Made by a program: the position numbers and the translations under genes
Shown here: positions 27,345 through 36,456 of the stretch, piece by piece
Layout of the letters: the number at the start of each line of letters is the position of its first letter
How positions within the stretch are numbered: the stretch's first letter is position 1
DNA from: Micromonospora coerulea
GTDB taxonomy: Bacteria > Actinomycetota > Actinomycetes > Mycobacteriales > Micromonosporaceae
Assembly (NCBI RefSeq): GCF_016598485.1
Contig: NZ_JAEMUW010000013.1
Coordinates: 62,001-126,000 of the forward strand
Length of the DNA: 64,000 nucleotides
Reading direction: 5' to 3'
Notes under the pieces: generated by a model
Seen by the model: the letters and a program-made list of their open reading frames with translations, nothing else
Told to the model about the DNA's origin: nothing
Database searches by the model: none

Positions 27345-28109
27345 ATGAACATCTCCGGAAACACCATCTTCATCCCCGGCTCCACGAGCGGGATCGGTCT
27401 CGCCCTGGCGCTCGAGCTGCGGGCCAAGGGCAACACGATCATCGTCGGCGGTCGGCGCACCGACCTGCTCGAGCAGATCGCCGAGGAGCACCCCGACATC
27501 GACACCGTGGCGATCGACACGACGAGCGCCGCGAGCATCGAGGCCGCCGCGAAGGAGGTGCTGGCGAAGCACCCGGACCTCAACGTCCTGGTCACGATGG
27601 CCGGCATCATGCGCATCGAGGACTGGCACAAGCCGGAAACGTTCCTCGCCTCGGCCGAGGCGGTGCTGACGACCAACGTGCTCGGCCCGATCCGCCTGAT
27701 CGCCGCGTTCATCGAGCACCTGCAGGCGCAGCCGGACGCCACCATCGTCACCGTCTCTTCGGGCCTCGCGTTCGCGCCGCTCAAGGTCACGCCGAGCTAC
27801 AACGCGTCGAAGGCCGCGATCCACATGCTCAGCGAGTCGATCCGGCTGCAGCTCGCCGACACGACCGTGAAGATCGTGGAGCTCGAACCGCCGGCCGTCC
27901 GCACGTCGCTGCTGCCCGGGCAGGAGGACAGCGAGTTCGCGATGCCGCTCGACGAGTTCGTGGCGGAGGTGGTCGCGCTGCTCGAGTCGCAGCCCGACGC
28001 GAAGGAGATCCAGGTCGAGCGGGTGAAGTTCCTCCGCTACGGCGAGGCGCGCGGGGACTACGACAAGGTCGTCGCGACGCTCAACGCCGCCGACCCGCAC
28101 GGGAAGTAG
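27345..28109 (+). CDS. SDR-family oxidoreductase (DltE-like)
   Basis: 254 residues with the cofactor loop PGSTSGIGLALA, TMAGIM at the NNAG position and the YNASK catalytic Tyr-x3-Lys. The sequence ALELRAKGNTIIVGGRRTDLLEQIAEEHPDIDT resembles DltE-type SDRs. Substrate unknown; the gene is divergent from the MmyB-type regulator, copying the arrangement at 13841-15530. Confidence 0.92.
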   Translation: MNISGNTIFIPGSTSGIGLALALELRAKGNTIIVGGRRTDLLEQIAEEHPDIDTVAIDTTSAASIEAAAKEVLAKHPDLNVLVTMAGIMRIEDWHKPETFLASAEAVLTTNVLGPIRLIAAFIEHLQAQPDATIVTVSSGLAFAPLKVTPSYNASKAAIHMLSESIRLQLADTTVKIVELEPPAVRTSLLPGQEDSEFAMPLDEFVAEVVALLESQPDAKEIQVERVKFLRYGEARGDYDKVVATLNAADPHGK

Positions 28110-28338
28110 TCTCGGCCAGCCCCGGCGGCGGGTGGCTCGCTTACGGGGACGATGGAGCCGCCATGACGTCGGGAAAACGCTAAGCGTCACCTGAGGGTTT
28201 CCGAAGAAAAATAGCGCACAGGTTGACGGTCAAGATTAGGGAAGGTTAAGAATACGATTAGCGGAGTCTTACGTACGCATAATTCCGGCACCCCATGTGC
28301 CCGCCTGACAGCGTAGAGAATTGGCGTCACCGGACTCG

Positions 28339-28368
28339 TTGATTTCCTCGGGCCGTAATCACTAATGT
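28339..28368 (+). promoter_or_regulatory. Candidate promoter for the riboswitch-NlpC/P60 transcript
   Basis: TTGATT at 28339-28344 and TAATGT at 28363-28368 are separated by 18 bases and lie within a notably AT-rich leader, about 55 bases upstream of the riboswitch. A second pair, TTGACG at 28223-28228 and TAAGAA at 28247-28252, is an alternative. Confidence 0.35.
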
Positions 28369-28424
28369 TGGTCAGCGTCCGTCCCGGATGTCGGTCTCCA
28401 CCTGGAGTACCCCGGGACGGCCAC

Positions 28425-28558
28425 CGTCGAGTCGCTGGACGTCAGTGGCGTCGCCGGGCGAGCCGGGGAACCACCGCAGGTTTCGGGGTGAATCCGCATC
28501 AGCGGTAGGGCGCCTTCCACGCCCGAACCCGTCAGCTAACCCGGCAGGCGGTCGACGT
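28425..28558 (+). ncRNA. c-di-AMP (ydaO/yuaA) riboswitch
   Basis: The leader carries the conserved ydaO blocks in the right order: GCGAGCCGGGGAACC (about 28458-28472), GGGGTGAATCC (28485-28495), a variable hairpin at about 28508-28523, then CCGTCAGCTAACCCGGCAGGC (28529-28549). Closing pairing CGTCGA (28425-28430) with TCGACG (28552-28557) forms the basal stem. This riboswitch class binds cyclic di-AMP and usually turns off wall-hydrolase genes in actinobacteria, which fits the NlpC/P60 gene 50 bases downstream. A GCACC/GGTGC hairpin at about 28563-28576 may be the expression platform. Confidence 0.88.
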
Positions 28559-28606
28559 CGGTGCACCGTGGGGTGCGTCGGCCTCGAGTGGAAGGAGCCG
28601 AACCCG

Positions 28607-29704
28607 TTGCCACCCGTGCGCACACGGTCCGCCGGATCGCGTCTGTTCACCAGAATCCTCGCCGTCGCGGCGGCGGCCCTGGTGGCCGTCGGGCCAGCGG
28701 CCCCCGCCCACGCCGCACCGTCGGCCGCAGATGTGCAGCAGCAGATCGATGCGGCGTGGCAAAAGCTCGAACCCGTCATCGAGCAGTACAACAAGGTCCG
28801 GTCGGAACTGGCTGCGAACCAGCGGAGATCGGCCGAACTGAGCCGGAGGATCGAGCCACTCGGCAAGTCCGTGGAGATCAGCAGGACCCGGGTCCAGGGG
28901 ATTGTGGCGGGGTACTACAAGCAGGAAAAGTCGCTTTCCACATTCAACGCCCTGCTGTCCCGCGGCTCGTCGCCGACAGCGTTGGGAGATCAGCTCGCAC
29001 TCGTGAATCGGGTAGCGGATTCGGAGCAGCGACAGATCACCCGGCTGTCGGCCCAGCAGGCGAGCTACGACGCCGACAAGGAGAAGGTTGACGCGCTGAT
29101 CGCGATACAGCAGCGTCAGCAGGCCCAGTTGGCGGCTCGCAAGAAGGCCATCGACGCCGAGATCAAGCGGCTGGATGCGCTACACAGACAGATCGCCGCC
29201 GCGGAGACGACCGCAGCGGCCAAGGCGGCCGCGGACGCGGCGGCGGCCAGAGCCGCAGCCGCAGCGCAATCAGCCGCCACCGCGAGCAGCACCTCACCCA
29301 TCACGTCGACCAGTTCGCTGTTCATCGGTGGGAAGTGTCCCGCCGTCCCCATCACGGGAAGCGGCGGCGTCGCGGCGAAAACCGCGTGCAATCAGATCGG
29401 CGAGCCGTACGTGTGGGCGGCCGACGGTCCGGACTCGTTCGACTGCTCCGGCCTGACCCAGTACGCGTGGGCTTCCGCCGGGGTGCAGCTGGACCATTAC
29501 ACAGGTGCTCAATGGACCGCAGGTGTGGCGGTGAGCAGAGCAAACCTTCGCACGGGTGACCTCGTCTTCTTCTACTCCGATCACCATCACGTGGGTATCT
29601 ACGTCGGCAACGGGCTGATCGTCCACGCGCCGCATACCGGGGACGTGGTCCGAATGGCCCAGCTGGCGAATATGCCTTACAGCGGTGCTCGCCGCCCCGG
29701 CTGA
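28607..29704 (+). CDS. Secreted NlpC/P60 peptidoglycan hydrolase (RipA-like)
   Basis: 365 residues from TTG 28607, 9 bases after GGAG; GTG 28616 is an alternative. A signal peptide ends near AHAAPSA. The mature protein has a long coiled coil (about 40-220, Gln/Ala/Lys/Arg rich) and a C-terminal NlpC/P60 domain with catalytic DSFDCSGLTQYAW, GDLVFFY and HHVGIYVG. It should cleave peptidoglycan stem peptides outside the cell. Control by the upstream c-di-AMP riboswitch links wall cutting to c-di-AMP. Confidence 0.92.
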   Translation: MPPVRTRSAGSRLFTRILAVAAAALVAVGPAAPAHAAPSAADVQQQIDAAWQKLEPVIEQYNKVRSELAANQRRSAELSRRIEPLGKSVEISRTRVQGIVAGYYKQEKSLSTFNALLSRGSSPTALGDQLALVNRVADSEQRQITRLSAQQASYDADKEKVDALIAIQQRQQAQLAARKKAIDAEIKRLDALHRQIAAAETTAAAKAAADAAAARAAAAAQSAATASSTSPITSTSSLFIGGKCPAVPITGSGGVAAKTACNQIGEPYVWAADGPDSFDCSGLTQYAWASAGVQLDHYTGAQWTAGVAVSRANLRTGDLVFFYSDHHHVGIYVGNGLIVHAPHTGDVVRMAQLANMPYSGARRPG

Positions 29705-29895
29705 CCGTCCGGTCCCGAGCTGTAGGTTCTCAACCTCGATGACGCTTTCTCAAAATCATGTCGCCGCGGATGTGGGCAACGAGCCCGCCGGCGGTGCTCC
29801 GGCTCCGGGGCGTCACTCTGGAGGTCGATGCTGACGCCCGACCTGATCGCCAAGAACGGCGCCAGACTGAACGGGGCCCCGCTCGGGGACGATGC

Positions 29896-30975
29896 CTACG
29901 GCGTGCCGGGAAGCCGGACCGTGACGAGGAGCCCGCCGACGGGGCTGGGGACGAGGTCGAGGGTCCCGTCGTGGGCGCGGACGATGCTGTGCACGATGGC
30001 CAGGCCGAGGCCGACGCCGGCGTGTTCGTCGGTGCGTACGCGTTCCGTTCCGCGCTGGAAGGGTTCGGTGAGGGTCGGTATCAGTTCCGGTGGGAGCCGA
30101 CGACCCGTGTTCTCGACCTGCAGCACGCTCGTGTCGCCGTACGCCTCGGTGTGGACCGTCACGGTGCCGTCGGCGGGTAGGTTGTGGACGATGGCGTTCT
30201 GGACGAGGTTCGTCACCATCCGCGACAGGAGTTCGGCGGAGCCGCTGGTCTGGGCCGCCCCGCCGGTGACGTCCAGCGTGATCCGGCGCTGTTCGGCGAG
30301 GGGAAGCAGCGTTTCGGCGGCGTCTTCGGCGATGAGGGAGAGGTCGACGCTCTCGCGGGTGACGTTTCCGCGGTCGCCGCGGCTGAGCAGCAGGAGGGCC
30401 TCGGTGAGGTCGATCGCCCGTTTATTGACGACGTGCAGGCGTTCGATGAGCTCGCCCCGGACTCGCGTGGGATCCTTGCGGGCGACGTCGAGCAGTGTCC
30501 GCGAGATCGCCAGCGGGGTGCGCAGTTCGTGGGAGGCGTTCGCGGCGAACCTCTGCTGCTCGGCGACGTGGGACTCGAGTTGTTCGAGCATCGAGTCGAA
30601 CGCGTCGGAGAGTTCACGGAATTCGTCCTGGCGGCCCTTCATGCGGATCCGGTGGGACAGCGACCCGTTCCCCGCCATCCGTGCCGCATCCGTGATCTGT
30701 GTGAGTGGTGCGAGCATCCGGCCGGCGAGGATCCATCCCCCGACGAGGCCGAACACGAGCAGGAAGAGCATCGCCACAGCCGCGGCGGGGGCGAAGGTAT
30801 GCACAAGGAGGTAGCGATTCGGCGCGATCCCGAGAAGGCCCTGGGGGCTGTCGGGCACGTAGCGCAGCAGGAACACCCACACCACGGCCAGCAGGAGAGC
30901 GCCGGCGACGGCGAGGAATCCGGCATAGCTGAGGGTGAGTTTCAGTCGGGCGCTGAGCCCTCGGCTTCTATGCAT
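29896..30975 (-). CDS. Two-component sensor histidine kinase
   Basis: 359 residues. Two transmembrane helices (YAGFLAVAGALLLAVVWVFLL and AAVAMLFLLVFGLVGGWILAG) flank a short extracellular loop, then a HAMP-like segment, an H-box ASHELRTPLAISR, N-box LVQNAIVHNL and G-boxes VGLGLAIVHSIV. It autophosphorylates on the H-box His and signals to the response regulator encoded just upstream, which overlaps it by 8 bases. Confidence 0.93.
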   Translation of the reverse strand: MHRSRGLSARLKLTLSYAGFLAVAGALLLAVVWVFLLRYVPDSPQGLLGIAPNRYLLVHTFAPAAAVAMLFLLVFGLVGGWILAGRMLAPLTQITDAARMAGNGSLSHRIRMKGRQDEFRELSDAFDSMLEQLESHVAEQQRFAANASHELRTPLAISRTLLDVARKDPTRVRGELIERLHVVNKRAIDLTEALLLLSRGDRGNVTRESVDLSLIAEDAAETLLPLAEQRRITLDVTGGAAQTSGSAELLSRMVTNLVQNAIVHNLPADGTVTVHTEAYGDTSVLQVENTGRRLPPELIPTLTEPFQRGTERVRTDEHAGVGLGLAIVHSIVRAHDGTLDLVPSPVGGLLVTVRLPGTP

Positions 30976-31678
30976 GCGTACTGCCGGGTCGGGCGGTGTC
31001 GGGGCCGGTGGTGTCCGTACCGGTGTCGATCCGGTAGCCGACGCCGGGCACCGTGGCGATGATCCATGGCTCGCCGAGCCGTTTGCGCAGTGCGGAGACG
31101 GTGATGCGCACGGCGTTGGTGAGGGGGTTGGCGTTCTCGTCCCAGGCCCGTTCCAGCAGCTCCTCGGCGCTGACGACCCCGCCCTCGGCGGCGACGAGGA
31201 CTTCCAGCACGGCGAACTGCTTGCGGGTGAGCGCGACGTAGCGTTCGTCGCGGAAAACCTCCCGGCGGAAGGGGTCGAGCCGCAGGCCCGCGATCTCGCG
31301 GACCGGCGGCCGGGCGTACGCGCGTCTGCGGTCAAGCGCCCTCAGCCGCAAGACGAGCTCCCGCAGCTCGAACGGTTTGGTGAGGTAGTCGTCGGCGCCG
31401 AGCTCAAACCCCGAAGCCTTGTCGTCGATCCGGTCGGCAGCGGTGAGCATGAGGATCGGGATGCCGCTGCCGGAGGCGACGATGCGCCGGGCGACCTCGT
31501 CGCCGGAGGGGCCGGGGATGTCGCGGTCGAGGACCGCGAGGTCGTAGGAGTGGACGCTGAGCAGTTCCAAGGCGGAGTCGCCATCGGAGGCGATGTCGGC
31601 GGCAATCGCCTCCAGCCGCAGACCGTCACGGACCGCTTCGGCCAGGTAGGGCTCGTCCTCCACGATCAGTACCCGCAT
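30968..31678 (-). CDS. OmpR-family response regulator
   Basis: 236 residues: receiver domain with acidic pair VEDEP, phosphoacceptor Asp51 in LAVLDRDIPG, conserved Lys in YLTKPFELREL, then a winged-helix DNA-binding domain (LTRKQFAVLEVLVAAEGGVVSAEELLERAW...VGYRIDTG). Partner of the overlapping kinase gene. The LDRDIPG motif is typical of VanR/CseB-like actinobacterial regulators. Confidence 0.94.
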   Translation of the reverse strand: MRVLIVEDEPYLAEAVRDGLRLEAIAADIASDGDSALELLSVHSYDLAVLDRDIPGPSGDEVARRIVASGSGIPILMLTAADRIDDKASGFELGADDYLTKPFELRELVLRLRALDRRRAYARPPVREIAGLRLDPFRREVFRDERYVALTRKQFAVLEVLVAAEGGVVSAEELLERAWDENANPLTNAVRITVSALRKRLGEPWIIATVPGVGYRIDTGTDTTGPDTARPGSTHA

Positions 31679-31735
31679 GCCGGAAGCCTATAATCAGCAT
31701 AAGATATCGCGACATGTGCACACCGGACACGCAAC

Positions 31736-32440
31736 TCAGTCTGCCGGGGGCAGCGCGGGGCGAGGCTGGTCCGACGGCACCTCCGCCGTCGTGCGCCACC
31801 AGTGGCGCGACGCCTGCGCGGCCAGCACGGCGCCGGCGGCGTTGACCAGTACGTCATCCACGGAGGACACCCGGTCCAGCCGCAGGACGTACTGTGCGGT
31901 TTCGACCAGGACCGAGCAGCCTGCCCCGAGCGCCAGGATCCGCGGCACGGACGCCAGCGCCGCGAACCGCATCGGAGCGAAGAACCCCAGCGCCGCGAAG
32001 ATCAGCAGGTTGCCGACGATCCCGACCGGCCCCATCGTGACCAAGTCCCGCAGCGGGACCAGACTCACCCGACCGGGGACGACGCCGGCCCCGAGGCCCG
32101 GCATCATGGTCATCCATACGAACGGCACCGTCCCGTGGACCATGCCCACCTCGGCCAGCGACATCCGCCACGCCGATGTGACGCCGGCGGCACGCCGACG
32201 GCCCGCCAAAGCCCACACCACCAGAGCGGCCAACGGCAGCGCAACCAGCATCATGAGCAGCACCCCGTTGAACGTATCGAAGCAGCCGTGCCACCGCCCG
32301 GCCATGCACCTCGGAGCGGACATCATGAGCGGCCGCCGCACGGCGAACGCGACGCTCGCCACGCCCAGGATCGCCAGGCTGACAAGCACGATCCTGCGCG
32401 TGCGGCGAGGGGGTGCTGACAGGGATGCGCTGTGGTTCAT
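31736..32440 (-). CDS. VanZ-family membrane protein
   Basis: 234 residues with about five transmembrane helices and the VanZ pattern: LVPLRDLVTMGPVGIVGNLLIFAALGFFAPM and the later SVLVETAQYVLRLDRVSSVDDVLVNAAGAVLG-like block. VanZ proteins affect teicoplanin resistance or are general envelope proteins. It is the first gene of a VanZ, response regulator, kinase operon (57-base gap to the regulator), so the operon probably senses envelope or glycopeptide stress; that role is inference. Start ATG 32440. Confidence 0.88.
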   Translation of the reverse strand: MNHSASLSAPPRRTRRIVLVSLAILGVASVAFAVRRPLMMSAPRCMAGRWHGCFDTFNGVLLMMLVALPLAALVVWALAGRRRAAGVTSAWRMSLAEVGMVHGTVPFVWMTMMPGLGAGVVPGRVSLVPLRDLVTMGPVGIVGNLLIFAALGFFAPMRFAALASVPRILALGAGCSVLVETAQYVLRLDRVSSVDDVLVNAAGAVLAAQASRHWWRTTAEVPSDQPRPALPPAD

Positions 32441-32575
32441 GCCCCCATTAGAAACGGAGGGCCGTTGCGGGGGCGTATGCGATTTTGGATAAGTACGCGA
32501 TACACGGGATCCCCGGCGTCGTCGCCCGGCGCCTCTGCCGCGACCAGAGCCCGCCGCCGGCTGTCGACATCGACG

Positions 32576-32770
32576 GGGCAACCGGTCCACGACCCGGACG
32601 GTCAGCGCTTGCGCGACCCGGCGCAGCGCGGAGCGCACGATCCGGTCGATCCGCCCGGCCACCGGCGGCTCGATCCGCTCCGTCCGGCAGCGCACCAGCA
32701 GCTCGTCGCGAACCGACTTCGGGCGCCGTTCGGCCTCGCACACCGCGGCATCGGCGGACTTCCGTCCCGT
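32576..32770 (-). pseudogene. Fragment of a Tn3-family transposase (DUF4158-like)
   Basis: Leftward codons here read RPKSVRDELLVRCRTERIE followed by PPVAGRIDRIVRSALRRV, which matches the ELLARCRAERIEPP-x-RVDRIV region near the middle of the N-terminal DUF4158 part of Tn3-type transposases. Only about 60 residues are recognisable, with no start or downstream catalytic domain, so this is a relic. It lies in the 520-base gap between the VanZ operon and the MFS gene. Confidence 0.6.
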
Positions 32771-32960
32771 CGCGCTGGGTGGCCCCGTGGATGTGACGGC
32801 CACGCCTACACGAGCCACCGGACACCGCTGACGCTTCTGCCGTAGTCAGCTGACGGTAGCGCCGACGTGGGTCTCGGCGCACACCGTTCGTGTGCGGTGC
32901 GCTCCTCCGCCCGAAGCGGGACCGCCGGGACGTACCCGACGGCCCCGAAGGAAGATCGGC

Positions 32961-34571
32961 TCAGTGGACGACGACAGGCGTCTTCGGCTGCTCCTCCGGC
33001 TCCCCCGGCTGGTCGTCGAGCAGGTGCGACCGCTCACGCCGGCGGGGCAGGAACGCGGCCGGGATGAACGTCAGCAGAACCAGCGCGAACGCCACCCAGA
33101 ACGTCGTGCCGAAGGAGCTGGCGGCGAAGTCGAGCCCGCGCTCGATGAGCGACGGGTCGACCGGGAACTGCTGGGTCAGTTCCGGCCGCTGCTGGGCGGC
33201 GATGGCCAGCCCGGCCTCGGTGACCGGCTTGCCGCTCGGGTCGGCCACACCGGGGATCGGCTGGGAGCCGTTCAGCTCGTTGGTGAGAATCACCGACATC
33301 ACCGCGGCGCCGACGGAGCCGCCGATCTGCTGGAGGATGTTCACCAGCGTGGAGCCGCGGGCCACCTCGGGGCCGGTGAGGCTCTTCAGCGCCGAGGTCA
33401 TGATCGGCATCATCGTGCCGCCCATGCCCAGGCCCATCACGAACAGCGAGCCGCCAAGCAGCACGTACGAGGTGTTCGGGTCGACCTGGGTGAAGGTGAA
33501 GAACCCGGCGGCGATCAGCACCAGCGCGAACGGCACCGTGCGGCCGACCGGCACCTTGTCGGCCAGAATGCCGGCGATCGGCATGGTGACCATCGCGCCG
33601 ATGCCCTGTGGCGCCATCAGCAGGCCGGCGGCCAGCGTCGACTCGCCGCGCACCTGCAGGAAGTAGCTCGGGAACAGCAGGCCGGCGCCCATGAACGCGA
33701 TGATGAAGACGAACATGGTCACCGCGGCGATGGTCAGGTGGCGGTTGCGGAACAGCCGCAGGTCGAGCAGCGGGTGCTGCGGCTTGAAGGAGTAGAGGAC
33801 GAACGCCACCACCAGCGCGGCGCCGATCAGCATGGGGACCCACACCTCGGGGTCGGCGAACGTGCCGGCCTCGGGCAGCGAGGAGACGCCGTAGAGGAAC
33901 AGGGCGAGCCCCGGCGAAAGCATCAGCATGCCGAGGAAGTCGAACGACTCCGACGGCTGGGGGTTGTCCTTCGGCAGGGCCAGCTGCGCGTAGATCAGCG
34001 CGATGGCGCCGATCGGCAGGTTGATCAGGAAGATCCAGTGCCAGCTCGCCACGTCGATCAGCCAGCCGCCGAGGATCGGGCCGCCGATCGGGCCGAGCAG
34101 CATCGGGATGCCGAGGACGGCCATCAACCGGCCGATCCGGTGCGGCCCCGCCGCCCGGGTCATGATCGTCATGCCGATCGGCATGAGCATGCCGCCGCCG
34201 AGGCCCTGCAGCACGCGGTACCCGATCAACTCCCCGATGGTGTCGGCGGTGGCGCACAGAACGGACCCGATTGTGAACAGCGCCAGGGCGATCATGTAGA
34301 GGCGTTTGGTGCCGAACCGGTCGGCGGCCCACCCGCTGAGCGGGATGACCGTGGCCAGCGCGAGCGTGTAGCCGGTCATTGTCCACGCGACCCGGGCGTA
34401 GGACGCGTCGAACTCGCTCTGGAACGTCGGCAGCGCGACGCTGACCACCGTCACGTCGAGGATCGACATGATCGCACCGAGCACGACGACGCCGGCCACC
34501 TTGAGAACCGCGGCGTCGAGCTTGTCCGATGTCGGGACAGGCTGCGGTGCCGCGACAGCTTGCTGTGTCAC
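32961..34571 (-). CDS. MFS drug efflux transporter, EmrB/QacA (DHA2) family
   Basis: About 536 residues from GTG 34571 (AGGAG six bases upstream). Fourteen hydrophobic helices; motif A-like GWAADRFGTKRLYMI, VASWHWIFLINLPIG and motif C-like LGPIGGPILGGWLIDV are classic for 14-helix DHA2 drug:H+ antiporters. It would export drugs or a secondary metabolite across the cell membrane. No adjacent dedicated regulator; the nearest upstream gene ends 343 bases away. Confidence 0.93.
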   Translation of the reverse strand: MTQQAVAAPQPVPTSDKLDAAVLKVAGVVVLGAIMSILDVTVVSVALPTFQSEFDASYARVAWTMTGYTLALATVIPLSGWAADRFGTKRLYMIALALFTIGSVLCATADTIGELIGYRVLQGLGGGMLMPIGMTIMTRAAGPHRIGRLMAVLGIPMLLGPIGGPILGGWLIDVASWHWIFLINLPIGAIALIYAQLALPKDNPQPSESFDFLGMLMLSPGLALFLYGVSSLPEAGTFADPEVWVPMLIGAALVVAFVLYSFKPQHPLLDLRLFRNRHLTIAAVTMFVFIIAFMGAGLLFPSYFLQVRGESTLAAGLLMAPQGIGAMVTMPIAGILADKVPVGRTVPFALVLIAAGFFTFTQVDPNTSYVLLGGSLFVMGLGMGGTMMPIMTSALKSLTGPEVARGSTLVNILQQIGGSVGAAVMSVILTNELNGSQPIPGVADPSGKPVTEAGLAIAAQQRPELTQQFPVDPSLIERGLDFAASSFGTTFWVAFALVLLTFIPAAFLPRRRERSHLLDDQPGEPEEQPKTPVVVH

Positions 34572-34913
34572 AGAGTCTCCTGAGGTCGGATCTGGCCGAA
34601 CGGGTGAGCGGTGGTGGCGGCGCGGCGCCGGCCGATGGGCGGGCGCGACGTGCGGAGGGGTGACGCTCGCAGGCAGATTAGCCGCCGCCGCCGACACTCC
34701 GCCCTTGGATTAGCTCCCAGCGCCTCGACTTGTGACGACGATTACGGCCGGCCCGGTGGCGAGCATGGCGACAACGGCAAGGGCGGCGAAGACGTGACCC
34801 GCCGGCGCATTGACCACCGACCCGGTCAGCGGCTACCCACCCGGGGCGGCGGCTGACGGCAGGAGCACGAGTGGCTCGAGCCAGCCCGCTTGCCGGCCTT
34901 GGACATCTTGGCG
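34572..34913. other. Gap without recognised genes
   Basis: 342 bases upstream of the MFS gene and downstream of the ATPase gene at 34914. It should hold the efflux promoter. A rightward reading to 34856 ending DHRPGQRLPTRGGG has no recognisable similarity, and I do not call it. Confidence 0.4.
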
Positions 34914-36227
34914 CTACGTCGCGGCCAGGTGGGCGATCATCGCCTGGTTCGCGGCCCAGCCGTCGGGGAACTTGACCGGCACGTCGAGGTGGACTGTCTC
35001 GGTCGACGGGTGGGCGTCCAGCAGCTCGCCGATGCCCGCCCGGGCCACCACGATGCAGGCGTGCCGGTGGCGGGAGGTCAGCACGCAGAGTCGGCCCGAC
35101 TCCAGGTGGAAGGTCGTCGCGTCCCGCCGGCCGGACAGCGGGTGGAGCACGATCGTCACGTCGTACTCGCGGCCCTGGAGCCGGTTGGCGGTGTCGACGG
35201 TGACGCCCGCGCCGGCCTCGCCGAGGTGGGCGCGGATGGCCGCGACCTGGTCGCGGTGCGCGGCCCCGACGGCGATCCGGTCCGCGGTGACCGGCGCGCC
35301 GGCCGGCGCGTGCTCGGACACGGCGACCGCCCCGCGCCGCAACACCCGCAGGGCGAGGGCCGCGCAGGCCGCAGCGGCCTCCCCGTCGGTACGCGGGGTG
35401 TGTCGGGCCGGCAGCTCGTACAGCGCCCATCCCGTCGTCGCGGCCAGGTCCACCGCCGCGTCGACCGGGTCGCCCGGCCCGGGCTCGGTGAACGCCAGTC
35501 CCCGGTCGTCGGGGCCGGTGCCGGCGCGGAACCCGGTGAACGGGTAGAACGCCGCCGCGACCACCGGCGCCGCCGACGCGGGCAGCCGCCACGACACCGG
35601 CAGGCGGTGCACCGGCAGCTCGGGGTTGTGCCGCAGCAGCACCGCCACCGCCGACTGCATCGGATCCCAGGTCAGGCCCGTCCACCGCGCGGTCTCGACC
35701 GTGGAGAACGGATCGAGCTGCCCGGGGTCACCCACGAACAGCGCCCGCTCGAACCTGCCGGCCACGCGCAGCAGGGCGTCCGAGCGCATCTGGTACGCCT
35801 CGTCGACGATCGCGCACGGCCAGGAGCCTTCGGTGACGGTGGCCCACTTCGCGGCCGTACCGATGATGACGGCCGGACCGCCGAGGTCGGTGACCTTGGC
35901 GGCCACCCGGACCGTCTCGTGGTCCTTGACGCGGTCGGAGGGCCGGTAGTCGGCGGCGGAGAGCCGGCCGATGCGCAGGTCCGGAGCCTTGCGGGCGAGC
36001 CGGTCGATCAGGTCGTCGACCTGCTCATTGGTCTGGGCGATGATGATCAGCGGCTCGCCGGCGGCGGCGAGCTCGACAGCGGCGCGGACCACGAGGGTCG
36101 ACTTGCCGGCACCCGGCGGGGAATCGACCACCACGCCCCGGTGCGCGCCGGAGCGCAGGTCGGCCAGCACGGCCGTGATCACCCGCTCCGCTTCGACGGC
36201 GGGCGGCACCTCCAGCCCAGCAAGCAT
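34914..36227 (-). CDS. AAA ATPase/superfamily 1 helicase-like protein (DNA2/NAM7-type)
   Basis: 437 residues. Walker A is DSPPGAGKSTLVVRAAVE (about 35-52), Walker B/motif II ...CAIVDEAYQM, motif III-like FVGDPGQLDPF, and late SF1 motifs VTVDTANRLQGREYDVTIVL and SRHRHACIVV. This resembles the AAA_11/AAA_12 helicases of the UPF1/DNA2 group in a short form with no nuclease. It is divergent from the large STAND-like ATPase, suggesting a shared system, but no coupling is visible. Confidence 0.87.
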   Translation of the reverse strand: MLAGLEVPPAVEAERVITAVLADLRSGAHRGVVVDSPPGAGKSTLVVRAAVELAAAGEPLIIIAQTNEQVDDLIDRLARKAPDLRIGRLSAADYRPSDRVKDHETVRVAAKVTDLGGPAVIIGTAAKWATVTEGSWPCAIVDEAYQMRSDALLRVAGRFERALFVGDPGQLDPFSTVETARWTGLTWDPMQSAVAVLLRHNPELPVHRLPVSWRLPASAAPVVAAAFYPFTGFRAGTGPDDRGLAFTEPGPGDPVDAAVDLAATTGWALYELPARHTPRTDGEAAAACAALALRVLRRGAVAVSEHAPAGAPVTADRIAVGAAHRDQVAAIRAHLGEAGAGVTVDTANRLQGREYDVTIVLHPLSGRRDATTFHLESGRLCVLTSRHRHACIVVARAGIGELLDAHPSTETVHLDVPVKFPDGWAANQAMIAHLAAT

Positions 36228-36456
36228 CGACTACCACCTCCCGACAAGGGTCTCCGGGACCCTACCGGCAATCCTTCGGTTACCTCACGCCCGCTCTGGT
36301 TCCCGGCAGAGCGCCGTCCGGAGCTCTACGGCGGCTGATCCCGCCCGCTGCCGACGCCCCGCCGTGAGAATGCCGGAAGCGGGCACTGACCTGCAGGAGC
36401 GGGCACTAGCGTGGGCGTTGGCGAGGAGGTACGGCACCTCCGCCCGGTAGCCGGCC

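Noticed and set aside
32892..34583. 563-codon open frame on the plus strand
   Set aside because: Antisense to the MFS transporter; Arg/His/Asp-rich sequence with no recognisable fold or ribosome site.
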